Assembly: GCA_964017155.1 (NCBI GenBank)
Contig: OZ024863.1
Coordinates: forward strand, 42,402,584-42,466,583
Source: Oasisia sp. SBJ-2009
Lineage: Eukaryota; Annelida; Polychaeta; Sabellida; Siboglinidae
DNA: 64,000 nt
Reading direction: 5' to 3'
Below, piece by piece: positions 14,135 through 25,114 of this stretch. The position numbers were made by a program, and so were the translations under genes. The notes below the pieces were generated by a model. The model ran no database searches and was not told where the DNA came from. It was given only the letters and a program-made list of their open reading frames with translations. How positions within the stretch are numbered: position 1 is the stretch's first letter; each line of letters starts with the position of its first letter.

Positions 14135-14470
14135 TGAGGAGCGGTGGTCGCGCGGTAGAGCGCCGGACTGTCAATTGAGGGGACAGTGGTTCAATCCCAC
14201 CTACCGCCGTTTCGAAACTTAGGCAATTTCGTTCACCTCACATTGCCTGTGTCTTTCGGAAGAGACACTAAAAGCCGGTGGTCCCTTCTATCTGGTGTCT
14301 ATGCCAGGGGAAGCAAAAGATCCCACACAGGGGGTAAATGTGTAACCTGTAGTGGACTCAGTAATTCTAGAGAAGGACAACTCTGAAAACCAAGCTCGAC
14401 AATACTCTAGTCACAAATATGTGGCTAATATAGAGTGATGAGCTAACCATGAGAAGAAGAGAAGAAGAAA
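14135..14470 (+). mobile_element. tRNA-derived SINE, type A
   Basis: The 5' head resembles a tRNA: an A-box-like segment (GCGGTAGAGCGCCGG) and a B-box-like GTTCAATCCC about 35 nt later. It is followed by an unrelated body of about 270 bp and a GAA-rich 3' tail (GAGAAGAAGAGAAGAAGAA). It lacks the compact length and flanks expected of a functional tRNA gene. Confidence 0.75.
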
Positions 14471-14879
14471 TGCTTAGTTAGAATGTGTCACATTAGGCAG
14501 GACACAGCTCACAGATGTGACAATTATCACATTGTGAATGCATAAGGAACACAATGTATAAATGCATTGTACTGATGAGTCCAGCTGAGAGTGACAGAAG
14601 GTGTGACCCAGTTGATGACAGCTTATGCTGGAGTTGTTCCGCTTCACTGTCCCTTACCTTTTGGCATGACCTGATGACCTCGATGTTTATAGCATATCGC
14701 TTGAGTGAGTAATTTTCTAGTGTCGATTCCGACACTGCCACAGCTCACAAGTTGACATGTGTATACTCAGTTCAGTTTAGAAGTTGTAAGGACTCGCCAG
14801 AGGCTGTCAGTTATGCCAGTTGCCAATGCCATTTAAAGATTGTCACTGGCAGAACATGGCTTTTATGTGTGTACTGAAT

Positions 14880-15401
14880 ACATGAACCATTTCAGTCTAC
14901 ACCTCTGATCTGCAGTGAACACTCGAGTGTGGCATTCCCAGTGAATGCAGCACGGTTGACCTCCTCATTTCAAGTTAAGGTTTGACCAAATATGCATTTT
15001 ATGAATAGGGATGTTATATATATTTTCATACATAAAGTATGATAATCAGCGAGTAAAATGAGCTGTACTATATTACACTGACAACACAGCATACTGCTCT
15101 TGCTCTGGTTTTATTCTGTAACTGTTATCATCATTGGCATCCGAGTATCAATACAAATTAAATAATCCCGTTGTCATGGTCAATTTCGTTGTTAAATTCG
15201 CCAACATCGTCATAGTTTCGAACATTATCATTATTATATAGTTTACTCACCAAAACTATCAATAAATCATCCAAAACATATGATGGCAAATCACTGGTTG
15301 AAATATTGCTTCCACCATTGTAGCCACTGCAGGTTTGGATAATCCATCTTCAAAAACATAAAAAAACAGTAAAATATTAGTGAGCGATAATAAACTACGA
15401 G
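14880..15401 (+). repeat. dispersed repeat, copy 2
   Basis: Same family as 676-1068, sharing CATTCCCAGTGAATG, CCAAATATGCATTTTATGAA and CAGCGAGTAAAAT. It has about 130 bp of extra sequence (about 15245-15370) before the shared AATAATAAACT segment. Class unknown. Confidence 0.7.
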
Positions 15402-15649
15402 AACAGCTAAATACGGAATTAATTCAGCTTGGCCTACGTATACAAAAAGTGGCTCTACCCTGTGGATAAATATGAGTTAAAACGCTTTGAATGGCAAAGC
15501 TTGCCAAAATCTTAATAGCGGCCGACCATACAGAAGTGTCACAAGAAGTGATGCCGCTGGTTGACACCTTCCCTAGGACTGTCCTGTCTTACATAGGTGG
15601 CTCCACTGTCTTCTGTAGACAGTGTCTACATGACACAATAAGTTAACAG
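15402..15649. other. non-coding spacer
   Basis: No gene or element seen. Confidence 0.4.
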
Positions 15650-15958
15650 TATGGGTGTACAGTAGCTAGGGCACTGGATTCTTGATAGAACCTGGGTTCA
15701 AATCCTGTGCTGCCGTGTCACATTGATCAGGTTTGTCCACTTCACATTACTCCAGTTCACTCAGTTTTGTGAATGAGTACCTGGCTATAGACAGTGATGG
15801 ATATTTTTGTATGACTAGTCTTTGTGCATTAATTACAGCGTGGCAGATTGCCTCACGTAGAAGTCAAGATTGTGTTCAACCTGATAGGTGTGCCAGAGAG
15901 TAAAGTGTAAAGCGCTTTGAGTAGTCTCATGGACTGGATACTGTGCTAAATGAAAGCT
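15650..15958 (+). mobile_element. tRNA-derived SINE, type B
   Basis: The head has a B-box-like GGGTTCAAATCC. The body carries the family signature TGAGTACCTGGCTATAGACA, then a GTGTAAAGCGCTTTGAG segment, then GACTGGATACTG near the end. The same body occurs at 15995, 27005 (reverse), 38955, 63360 and 63775 (reverse). Confidence 0.8.
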
Positions 15959-15994
15959 TACCAATTTTCTCAGCACATTCATCATCATTATATA

Positions 15995-16310
15995 CAAGAC
16001 CCAACAACCTAGTGGTTAGAACATTGGGTACCCCAGCACTTTGTGTTGAACTGGATTCAAATGCGCTTGCTGCTGTTTCAAAGGTAAGACAATGCCATTC
16101 ACACTATATTTTCTCCGCTGTGTAAACAAGTACCTGGCAATAAACAATGATATAAACATAAATTAATACTGCTTGTGTAGTAATTGGCAGCATGGCTTAA
16201 TACTTCCCACATAAGTGGAAATTAGTTTGAATGAACTAATCTGCTAGGAAGTGAAGTTCTTTGAACAATCTTAAGGACGGGATAAGATGCTGTGTAAGAC
16301 CTACATTTGA
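15995..16310 (+). mobile_element. tRNA-derived SINE, type B, diverged copy
   Basis: Lies directly after another type B copy. It has the same order of parts: a CTAGTGGTTAGAAC head, GGATTCAAATGC as a decayed B box, AAGTACCTGGCAATAAACA in the body, then AAGTTCTTTGAACAATC and GACGGGATAAGATG at the end. It is clearly more diverged than the other copies. Confidence 0.65.
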
Positions 16311-16593
16311 GCTACTAAATAATTTTGTTATTCATTTCACAGTTTCAACCACCCAATCTGATGAACCACTTCACTCATTTATTTTGTTATTCTTTTTACA
16401 TTTAGTGTCAATTTATTCCAGATGTGTTCATTAACCCACCATTCATTATGTCTTAATTGCCAGTGTTGTTTAGCATTTGAGGCGTCTGTGCATTTGAACT
16501 GTGACTCGCTAGTAGACTGGCCCAGTCTGTGCTGTGACGAGTCCAGAGTGATTGGTTGGATGGTGACAGCAGTGCCATCTCAAACAAGACAAC

Positions 16594-16679
16594 AGTGTCT
16601 CCAGAAGCAGGTTGTGACCTGTGCAACTTTGCCACATAAAGAAACAAATTGCACTTGTCCCGGCCTACTGTTGGAGACA
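16594..16679 (+). ncRNA. mir-92: miR-92 precursor, copy 2
   Basis: The 3' arm 16647-16668 reads A, then ATTGCACTTGTCCCGGCCT, then AC; the seed ATTGCAC is intact. The 5' arm 16607-16629 (GCAGGTTGTGACCTGTGCAA) is complementary with G-U pairs. The loop is about 17 nt, and the stem continues outward through GTCTCCA pairing with TGGAGAC. It differs from copy 1 mainly in the first base and the last two. An antisense ORF across it is a shadow. Confidence 0.92.
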
Positions 16680-16939
16680 GTCTCCACTGGCTCCATCGAG
16701 GACAATTCAAGGTCATTGTCCTTGTTCCGTACCCCTGTGTAATAATCCCATTTAGACTACCTGTGTGTCATGTAGATATAATTATTAGATATACACTGTA
16801 CAATGGTTCTTATAGTTTGTTGGTACGTTCTTCTTTGACTTAGCAGCTGCCACCTCACATGTGTACCAGGTTGGGGCCTTGTACATTCAATCAAGCGCAG
16901 TTACAAGTATATTTGAATTACGTGATGATCAGCATTGAG

Positions 16940-17206
16940 CAGGGCTTTATGCAGGACCAAATTATTGCCAGTCACACATGTTTTGGTGGACACATGGATG
17001 TTAACTGTTAAGCCAGTTTACAAAGTTTCAAATGTGTCTGATGACCTGAAATGGACTACAAACACACATGTGACACCATTTACACTCACTTTCAAGGCAT
17101 AACTAACAATATCTCTGGTTTTGGAAGCTGTTTTTGCTCCTTAATTTGTTTACCTGTCCACATTTATTTTTACCAGTCCAAAAGACGGGTGGACGGGTCT
17201 CTGCAT
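16940..17206 (+). mobile_element. hAT-type MITE, 3'-truncated copy
   Basis: Starts with the full left end CAGGGCTTTATGCAGGACC and runs collinear with the other copies, but stops within the right terminal repeat (GGGTCTCTGCAT), so no target duplication can be read. Confidence 0.8.
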
Positions 17207-17385
17207 TGTTGTTAACGTGCCAATTTAATTATGCCTTTATTTTTCATTTACCAAATATTGTTAATTTAAATTATCACTGGGGTGCATATTCAGTGATGTG
17301 CTTCATACAGGCAAAACAGCTGATAGAAAAGTATTATTTTGTATTCTAAATATTCAAATTGTTCACCTAAAATGTATTTGGTTAA

Positions 17386-18217
17386 AGGACAAACAAAGTT
17401 AACTTTTACGTGGCATACACCTAATAGAGTTAATATAAAGTAACAATTTCCACATATACTCAATTTTTTAACGCCAGCGGTTTACCAGAAAAATATTTTG
17501 TAACACCCAGCCATCAAAATTCTATGCGCTACCCCATCTTAGACGAAGAATGACGTCACAACGGTGATCAAGGCGCTCTCCACGTAGATTCCCTGCATAG
17601 GGTTTGGCTGTTGTCATGAAATGGCTACAACTCGGCAACACGCATAACATGCTGATGACGGTAAATATAAAGTTGTCTATTATTGTTATCGCTGAAATCA
17701 TCCCATCAACTGATGATACATGTCTACATCAAAGCATTTCTCCTCAAAATGGACCGAGCAAAGTACCAAACAGTACGCCCGCAAATCACCAACGTGAATC
17801 CATTGCTTCAATACTACCGGTTGTTTCAACTATTATTGCAACCGTATGCCGAACACGAATGCATAATTACTAAAGTTTACCATAGATTTAACCACAGATT
17901 TAGATATACGTCTATAAGCAGCTGCTAGATGTCACGCCAACTGAACGAACTGTCGAAGACTCGAAGTTGTTGACCCTTAACAGTGTCGCGGGAAGCTGAC
18001 CGAGATATAGAATGCCGCGCGCTGAATGGCCAAGCCAAATTAACCCTTCACCTATGGCGGCGTCTAGACCATCGTGGATTTCGTTAGAATTTTAGACTTT
18101 AAAGTCACATTCTGAGTAAACCGCTGACGTTAAAAAATTGAGCATATATGTGGAAATTGTTACTTTGTATAAACTCTATTAGGTGTATGACACGAAGCCG
18201 TAGCCTTTTTTTGTCCT
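17386..18217. mobile_element. non-autonomous DNA transposon with about 105-bp TIRs and TTAA ends
   Basis: The left end (17386 to about 17493) and right end (about 18115-18217) are inverted repeats of about 105 bp. Matching segments are AGGACAAA, CATACACCTAATAGAGTT, AAGTAACAATTTCCACATAT and CTCAATTTTTTAACG. Both ends abut TTAA (17382-17385 and 18218-18221), as expected for piggyBac-like or other TTAA-targeting elements. The roughly 620-bp interior has no transposase domain; two short overlapping ORFs (17604-17873, 17683-17928) are unrecognised. Superfamily assignment is tentative. Confidence 0.75.
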
Positions 18218-18221
18218 TTAA

Positions 18222-19194
18222 GAGCATGTACATTATTGATACACCAATCTGTTGACGTAATCGTAAATGCAATACATATTGTACAGTAGAAGAAAATGTT
18301 GTCTTTGGCGTATCGATTAATCTATATTTACAATTGAGATAACATCCAGGAAAAATTATCCCATGACATTGTTTGACCCATTCTGTAAACTACAGTGTAC
18401 ATGAGTTAAATTTTAATATTTCATGATATTTTAAATCAACAGCTGCCAAATATATCAGGGGCCAGTTATGTTACTTACAAGTTCAGGACATGATATGACA
18501 AAATGAAAATGTATTACTCAGTGTATATACCAGACATGTCGTACAATGATCTGCTGGCACTAATCAGTTCGGAAAGTTTTCCAGAAGTATAAATGCCAAG
18601 TATTTGACACATACCTAATAAAAATAAAAATAAATAATCTCCATTTATCAGTTGCATACCTCTAAGGAATTTGCTCCTAAAAAATGTACTACACCATTGT
18701 TCAGCCCGATTAGTACCAGGATGTGGTGCAAACATTTTATAGCAATGAGGACCAATGTACGACAAAATGAACACCACAAAGTCTGTTTTTCTATCCGATG
18801 AATCCCATTGACACTGTGTGACAACAATGTCCACATAAGGTCATGAACTCAAGTTTGTTTCGACAGCAGGTCATGGACAAATGTCTTTTGCAAACTAATG
18901 TACCACTGCGCGTGTACTGTGTCAGATTAGCCTTAATATTATGGTTCTAGCTTAGCTTGAACATCCATTACAAATGATGTGTCTTGTATTCAGTATGTCT
19001 GCTAAGCTATGTTTGCACAACAGTGTAGTAAGTACTACACTACACAACAGTGTAGTAAGTATTCTTTTGCATAGAAGCAGTAAATGCGAATTTAAATTAG
19101 GAAATTACTTTTATAAAGAAAGGGTAATTAACTATATAACAAAATTATAGTGTTTCATGTGACAGGTTTAGTAAATGTGTTTGGTCTGTGATGT
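18222..19194. other. non-coding, no gene seen
   Basis: AT-rich with no recognisable exon. A short duplication, CAACAGTGTAGTAAGTA, occurs twice at 19019-19060. Confidence 0.4.
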
Positions 19195-19202
19195 CAGATA
19201 GG

Positions 19203-19489
19203 CAGGGCTTTATGCAGGACCAAATTATTGCCAGTCACACATTTGGTGAAACTTAATTAATATATAATGTTAACTGTTACGGCAGTTTACAAACTTTAAA
19301 TGTGTTTGATGTCCTAAAATGGACTACAAACACACATGTGACACCATTTACACTCACCTTTGAGGCATAACTGACAATATCTATGGTTTTGGAAGACTTT
19401 TTTTACCCGTCCACACATATTTCTACCTGTCAACAGCGGTTTTTACCTGTCCAAATGAAGGGGTGGACGGGTCTCTGCATAAAGCTATG
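19203..19489 (+). mobile_element. hAT-type MITE, full copy with exact TSD
   Basis: The ends CAGGGCTTTATGCAG and CTGCATAAAGCTATG are inverted. The flanking 8-bp duplication is CAGATAGG (19195-19202 and 19490-19497). The interior carries several GTCCA/CTACCCGTC-type short repeats near the right end, as in the sister copies. Confidence 0.88.
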
Positions 19490-19497
19490 CAGATAGG

Positions 19498-20648
19498 GTA
19501 CATATGCAAACTTTAACATAATTGTTTGCACCACTGATAGACTGAGACATTCTGGCTGAAATGCTACACCTTGGGAGATATGTCGCCTAACACTACTTCA
19601 AGGACTGCCTTAAACAGCTGAGAAACAATAACGGCAACAACAACAACAACAAAGATTTTTACCTGATAAAGTAATGACAAAGTAAGTAATACCTCATGCG
19701 GTGTAACAGAGCGCAACTGTTCTGTCATGAATCTTATCACCATGCTGAGGCCACCAGGCCATTCATGGATAGATCTTTCAAGTTATTTCAGGCAGGTGAC
19801 TTTATCAAGATACTCCACAGATAAGGCTGTCCTGTTAGACATAGCTTAGAATTATATCATCAGCTTGGTAAAGCATTAACGTAGTGACAATGCCTATATG
19901 TTATACACATGGAAGATAGGAATGGTAAAAAAATCCTCCAAAACTAGCACATCCCTTGTAATTATAGCATCATGTATCAGTTTGTATTGATTGACATGAT
20001 GCCGTTCATATCGTTGCAACATTGAAATTTAGATTATTCAGTTATAAATGCATGATTCCTCATTCAGAATTTGGAATATGAGCTGTCCTGTGTTTTAACT
20101 GCTTACGTTCTCCCAAATCCTGATTTAACAAATTATTAGCTCGCAAGGCGATAGGAAATTCCAGGAGTGACCTTGGGACATTCCACCTAGAATTTTGAAT
20201 GTCTGCTTTCCTAGAACTTTCTCATTGTGCCACATTGAACATGCTCCGTAGAAACAAATTATTATTACCCCCATTTTGTGATGCTTTGAAGAAGTTTTCT
20301 GAAGACAGACATTTTTCCAATTATTACAACCCTGGAACTTGAACAACTTAGTATCCCTACTCCATGAAATCACCACCTTTGTAGGGTGTTTATAATACGG
20401 CACCATGAAACTCACATATCTGGTCTACGCACTATCAAGGCACAGCTCAGTGTAATCATCCACTATCATCCAACTGTAATCAAACTTCTGCTAACATTTA
20501 CCTCCTAAGAGGTTTGCACCTCAGGTGCCAAACCTTCGAGGATTAATCTGTGATCCTTGACGGTTTGGCTATATAGACGTTAGTTTTATTTCTGTAGGAT
20601 CACAGATCGTCTATATTTTTTATTGGAACCCCATGTATTTTTATGATT
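19498..20648. other. non-coding with short palindromes
   Basis: No gene seen. Two inverted repeats lie at the end: AGGTTTGCACCT with AGGTGCCAAACCT (about 20510-20535) and ATCTGTGATCCT with AGGATCACAGAT (20545-20556, 20597-20608). The first has too little loop to be a Dicer-type precursor. Confidence 0.4.
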
Positions 20649-20754
20649 TTATGGTTCCTACCAGACATTGTCTAGACAAATGTAAAATCTGTTTATGGCA
20701 TTTATGGTTCCTACCAGACATTGTCTAGACAAAATTGTAAAATCATTTGTGCAT
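20649..20754 (+). repeat. two-copy 53-bp tandem duplication
   Basis: TTATGGTTCCTACCAGACAT begins at 20649 and again at 20702, each copy continuing TGTCTAGACAAA and a TGTAAAATC segment. Near-identical copies suggest a recent duplication. Confidence 0.8.
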
Positions 20755-22030
20755 GGCATTATATGTGTCTATGTACTTTGTTTCGGGGAGTGGCAGTCAA
20801 TTTAATTGGTACATTTTATGTAAACTGCGACAAACTTTGTGAATTGGGAAGGACATTTTGCTAGTTTGAGTAATGAAAAGCTTTATATCGCATCTTGTCT
20901 GTTGTTTTGTATGCATATGCGTGTTACTCACTCGTGGCTAAAAAGGAAACACATTAGTGTCACCTTGCATTGTCATACAGTAATTAATATATGGTTCCTG
21001 TGCACAATGTGGATGTTCTCTAGACTTTTTCTGCACTGCCACTACACACACCAGTGCAGTGTTGTGACCATATTACGGTGTATACCACGAGGACAGGATG
21101 CTATAAAAACATCCGTCTGCGGGGAGGTGTCACTGCGTTTTAAGGTCACCAAGTGAAAGCATGGTGTCATACCTGTACCCAACGTCAAGTACAGAAAGTG
21201 GGAGTGGTAGCTAAGACAACAAGACACGGGGGTTGCTTTGTCATGATGTCGTCACGCCAGAAGTTTACACAGACGCTAAGTATATAGCGCAGTCTTTGGC
21301 CACACCAAACATATTTATCAGGAATGGCTCCGGCCCGTGCATGTGCAAGAGTACTATGGGGGAGTGGGGCTCATTGGTTGCTTGCACGAGGGTGCGTGTC
21401 ATGTTGACATTGCCGAGCTGCACTGTGGGGATCAACAGGGGGCTCTTTAGCGTTGACGTGAAGGTGTCAAAAGCTGTAAACTGCATTACATTCAGGGTGT
21501 GTTTACGTTAGTGGCATAAATCGAGGTCAGGTTTAATGTTGAAGACGTGTTTTATTTAGCCGTCAAAACTACGTCTGTCTTGGAGAATAGATTTAATTTG
21601 TATTTTAGATTTGTACTTGCCATATTAGTCCCCAACCGTTAAGATTGTCTGAGACAGTGTGAATGCTTGATGGGGTGAATGCCTGTGTCGTTTTTAATTG
21701 TTTGCTTTTCAAAATGGTATTTTTATTTGCAGATGTTTGATGGTGGATGGTAGATGGTGGATCCTTTCTCGCAAGCTCTGCAAAGTACACCAATGTCAGT
21801 CAGTATCCCCCAACAAATCGACTTGGATTTATCACCTGACTACTTGATTTCACCATATTGGGATTAATAACTGTTGAAAGGCCGCTATTAACCACGCTCG
21901 CTGGTTCGACAGGTAACGACATGCATTTCTTTGAACTGCCGTTTCACTTAGCTCGGAAGTGTGATAAATGCTATGAGTAATATAGTCAACTACCCCCTCG
22001 CATGAAGGATGGTAGGTTGTGGTGATTATG
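20755..22030. other. non-coding between miR-92 copies 2 and 3
   Basis: No recognisable exon. About 21100-21480 is GC-richer and could be part of a primary miRNA transcript. A loose hairpin at 21335-21420 (CCGTGCATGTGCAAG with CTTGCACGAGGG) is not a convincing miRNA precursor. Confidence 0.35.
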
Positions 22031-22113
22031 GCTGCCTGTACCTTGCAGGTCGTGCCGTGTGCAACACTGTCTCTAGCTTCAGATTGCACATGTCCCGGCC
22101 TGCAAGTGCCAGG
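22031..22113 (+). ncRNA. mir-92: miR-92 precursor, copy 3 (variant)
   Basis: The 3' arm 22082-22103 reads G, then ATTGCACATGTCCCGGCCT, then GC. The seed is intact, but the usual T after ATTGCAC is A. The 5' arm 22045-22066 (GCAGGTCGTGCCGTGTGCAA) pairs almost throughout, including a compensating G-U or Watson-Crick partner at the changed site. CTTGCAGG with CCTGCAAG gives an uninterrupted base of the stem. The loop is about 15 nt. It lies 291 bp upstream of copy 4, so both should share one primary transcript. Confidence 0.9.
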
Positions 22114-22319
22114 TGTTCTCTGCGACTTAGATCTACTTTGTCATACAAGTAATTTACTTCGGAAGCCGAACAAGGCAGGGAGTGTCGATAAGTAGAAAGT
22201 GGGAACCTTTTTTAATTAGCCCTTAATTTCCAGGGAAGGTTTGGCTGTCTTCAGTTCGTTTCCCTGGAGTTAATCAAATAAAGATATTGTGAATTCAGGA
22301 AGTGATGACAGAGAAGGTA

Positions 22320-22404
22320 CATTCCACGCACGTAGGTTGTGACACTTGCAACGATGGTGGTGTATCATTTCCAATTGCACTTGTCCCGGCCTGCTGGCTA
22401 CGAG
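22320..22404 (+). ncRNA. mir-92: miR-92 precursor, copy 4
   Basis: The 3' arm 22373-22394 reads A, then ATTGCACTTGTCCCGGCCT, then GC. The 5' arm 22332-22353 (GTAGGTTGTGACACTTGCAA) pairs with it. The loop is about 18 nt. Pairing outside the 22-nt duplex is weaker than in the other copies. It is the second member of a tight pair with copy 3. Confidence 0.9.
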
Positions 22405-23439
22405 CAACACTTCAGTAGACTAAAGTCATGTTGGTCAGTGTCACCTCAGAAAACTTGAGCTGCTGAATAATAACAGTTTTTCAGATAATATTTTATATGT
22501 CCTGGTCCCATGAAAGTTGTTCACAGTTTGCATCAACCTGAGTGCTGGCTGCTCCCAAAGTTATGGTACATGCCATACAAATCTTGGAAATTGTAATAAA
22601 AATACCAACTACCTATCAAGGCTACCATCTTAGATCCACAAATCATTTCTCAAGAAATGTTCAAGAACATTATCTGGGATAATAAGTGTACGTTTTGATT
22701 TTCAGGGAAAGAACATGTTGCTTACTGCCTGTAAAATGCATTTATTTCCCAATAGAGATGTATGTTTGATTGAACAGGGCTGTCTATTGCACTTTATTAG
22801 AACTTACCTTTGTTGATGATAATCTATATGTGCTTGTGTGCTCACAAGTTTCACTAATAAAACAGGTCATGAAACTTCTGAATATGGTTTCAACGAAGTT
22901 GACATTTTCTTAACATCTGAACTTATGCACTCATGGATTCATCTTATGGCATTTAAATTATTACCATGTGATGTCTATGATAAAGTAAAACTTGTATATA
23001 ATACGTTTGGAAAACTTATTTGCATATTCAGAGGTATCAGCTCGACGTGCCTAGTGTTCATTAAATATCCCATTTCAGAGATAAATGTAGTAGGGTATGG
23101 CATCAACCTCTAGTATAGAAAGTGATAAATGTTTTACCATACTCCACTTTGTCATTTAGTTTCCTGCTGTCAGTATGAATCAACTATTTCACTGGTCAGA
23201 TAATCTGCATAAGTCAATATTTGGGAAACACCCAATAACTTGGAGCATTTCGGGACCGTCTCTGAATATCAGTGTCCTACCACAGATGAATTAATTTTCG
23301 TCTGGACTCTGGCCCCTACCCCACAGTTTGTAAACAGTGATATGATGATATCTTCTTTTTAGGCTTTTAGTAAAAGTCAAGAGAAGAAGATACCATCATC
23401 TGGGGTAATCGGTATGGCTGGCAATTTTCTTTATCCATG
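22405..23439. other. non-coding, no gene seen
   Basis: AT-rich. ORF 22838-23113 (+, 91 codons) has no recognisable domain and no supporting splice context. Confidence 0.4.
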
Positions 23440-23720
23440 CATAGCTATATGCAGAGACCCATCCACCTGACATTTGGACGGGTAAAAATTGTCATGGACG
23501 GGCAGAAGACGGGTAAAAAATGAAGGAGCGAAAAGGGTCTTCCAAAACAATAGATGTCAGTTATGCATTAGAAGTGAGTGTAAATCATGTCACCACATGT
23601 GTCTTTGTAGTCCATTTCAGGTCATCATTTTAAAGCTTTTAAACTTGCTTAACAGTTCACATCGATGTGTCCACCAAAACATGTGTGACTGGCACAAATT
23701 TGATCCTGCATAAAGCCCTG
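23440..23720 (-). mobile_element. hAT-type MITE, full-length, reversed
   Basis: Reads CATAGCTATATGCAGAGACCC at the left and TGCATAAAGCCCTG at the right, i.e. the family in reverse orientation. Flanking bases (TATCCATG versus CCGCCATG) match only partly, consistent with an older insertion. Confidence 0.8.
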
Positions 23721-23736
23721 CCGCCATGTTCATCAC

Positions 23737-23905
23737 CCCACCTAAGCTTGGACCCACAATAATTTCTATGTCTTTTCTGCAAGTGTCTTTCCATCTGTTC
23801 TGTGGTCAGCCTCTTCTTCCTGGTACATATGTCTACATTTAGGACTCTTCTCGCCAGGCTGCTCCTCTCCCCTTCTCATCACAAGCCCAAACCATTTAAG
23901 TTGAT
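23737..23905. repeat. possible interspersed repeat fragment
   Basis: The GTCTTTCCATCTGTTCTGTGG segment and the CTTCTTCCTGGTAC segment that follows resemble the fragment style at 4286-4432. Family membership is from memory and not verified. Confidence 0.25.
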
Positions 23906-24460
23906 TCTCGGTTATTTTCTTGTATGGTTATGTCACTGTCATTCGTTGATCTACTTTAGTTTGCACGGTACCATTTTCTTAAGCAATATTAATTGGTTAA
24001 TGTTTCCGTTCTTGATGGTTCACATTACAGTTAGCCAATCATCTGTATTCAAAAATAAAGATGCAAACATTGCTGCCCCCTGCACCTGAGTGATGTGGCT
24101 AGTTGGCTACAATGGTGTGATGATGATGTGATGATGATGTGGTTACAGTGATGTGATGTGACGTGATGGAGTAAAACAAACAATACAATGATGGTGTGAT
24201 CATTGTTCTCCTTGTGCATGAACAAAGTGACAGGACTCAAGTCCCAAATGTAGTATGTTGATGTCCAATCCCAGACGAAACTGCCTCTGATCTTCTTTCG
24301 CCAGACCAAGGCTAATAGGGTATGCTACTCTTGTCTGCCGCCATATTGGTTTTATGTTATTTTGATATTTTCATTCAGGAACAGTTCCTCAAAGACTCGA
24401 ATGAGCTATGTATCCTTTCGAGCTATGTGTTCCATACCTCCCACAGCAGATGCCTCTGTT

Positions 24461-24760
24461 TATAACTTTATGCAGAGATCCGTCCTCCCGTCATTTGGAT
24501 GGGTAAAACCCATTGTAGACAGGTAGAAATATGGGTGGATGGGTGATGGATGGGTAAAAAAATTAAGGACCAATAAAGGTCTTCAAAAATCATAGATATT
24601 ATTTGTTATGCCTTGAAAATGAGTAGCATGCATGGTTGTAGTTTATTTAAGGTTGTAAAGCACATCTCAGCTGGCTTGTGTATATAGGAGTTAATGTTCA
24701 ATCATGTGACCATCAAAAGAATGTGCGCCTGGCAAAAATGTAATTCTGCATAAAGCCATG
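24461..24760 (-). mobile_element. hAT-type MITE, reversed, diverged
   Basis: Ends TATAACTTTATGCAGAGATCC and CTGCATAAAGCCATG; the interior is collinear with the other reversed copy but more diverged. The flanks only partly match. Confidence 0.75.
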
Positions 24761-25075
24761 CCTCCACTGTAAGTTTCCAACAAAAACACATCTAAAATGT
24801 GGGAAATATGCAGATAAGTTACTATTTTCAAATTGTTTATGTATTGCGGTAATTTTGAGTTTGAATATGCTTACACATGATGTGGAGACAAGTTATATAT
24901 AGTCTCATTAAGTATCACTCATATGGACCGAGAATCACTTGTGTCCCCTATAGCTGACATCGATGTTCTGAGTTGACCCCTTATAAGTTATTATGACTAG
25001 ATAATCTCCATGCTGTCTTGCTCATAAGCTTGCATGCCTTTGCTCTCTTCTACCCCCCTCCTTGTGCCTCCACAT

Positions 25076-25114
25076 CTCTCCCTCCCTCCCTCCCTCCCTC
25101 CCTCCCTCCCTCCC
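25076..25114 (+). repeat. (TCCC)n microsatellite
   Basis: About nine CCCT units inside a wider pyrimidine-rich stretch (25040-25145). Confidence 0.9.

Noticed and set aside
14135..14210. Candidate functional tRNA gene
   Set aside because: A and B boxes are present, but the acceptor stem does not close and a SINE body with tail follows. The same applies to 44505 and 63360.
21335..21420. Hairpin with CATGTGCAAG / CTTGCACG arms between miR-92 copies
   Set aside because: The stem is short and the loop is about 30 nt, with poor extension; no known seed at an arm end.
22788..22800. TATTGCACTTTATTAG, matching the miR-92 seed
   Set aside because: Lacks the CCCGGCCT half and has no complementary 5' arm.
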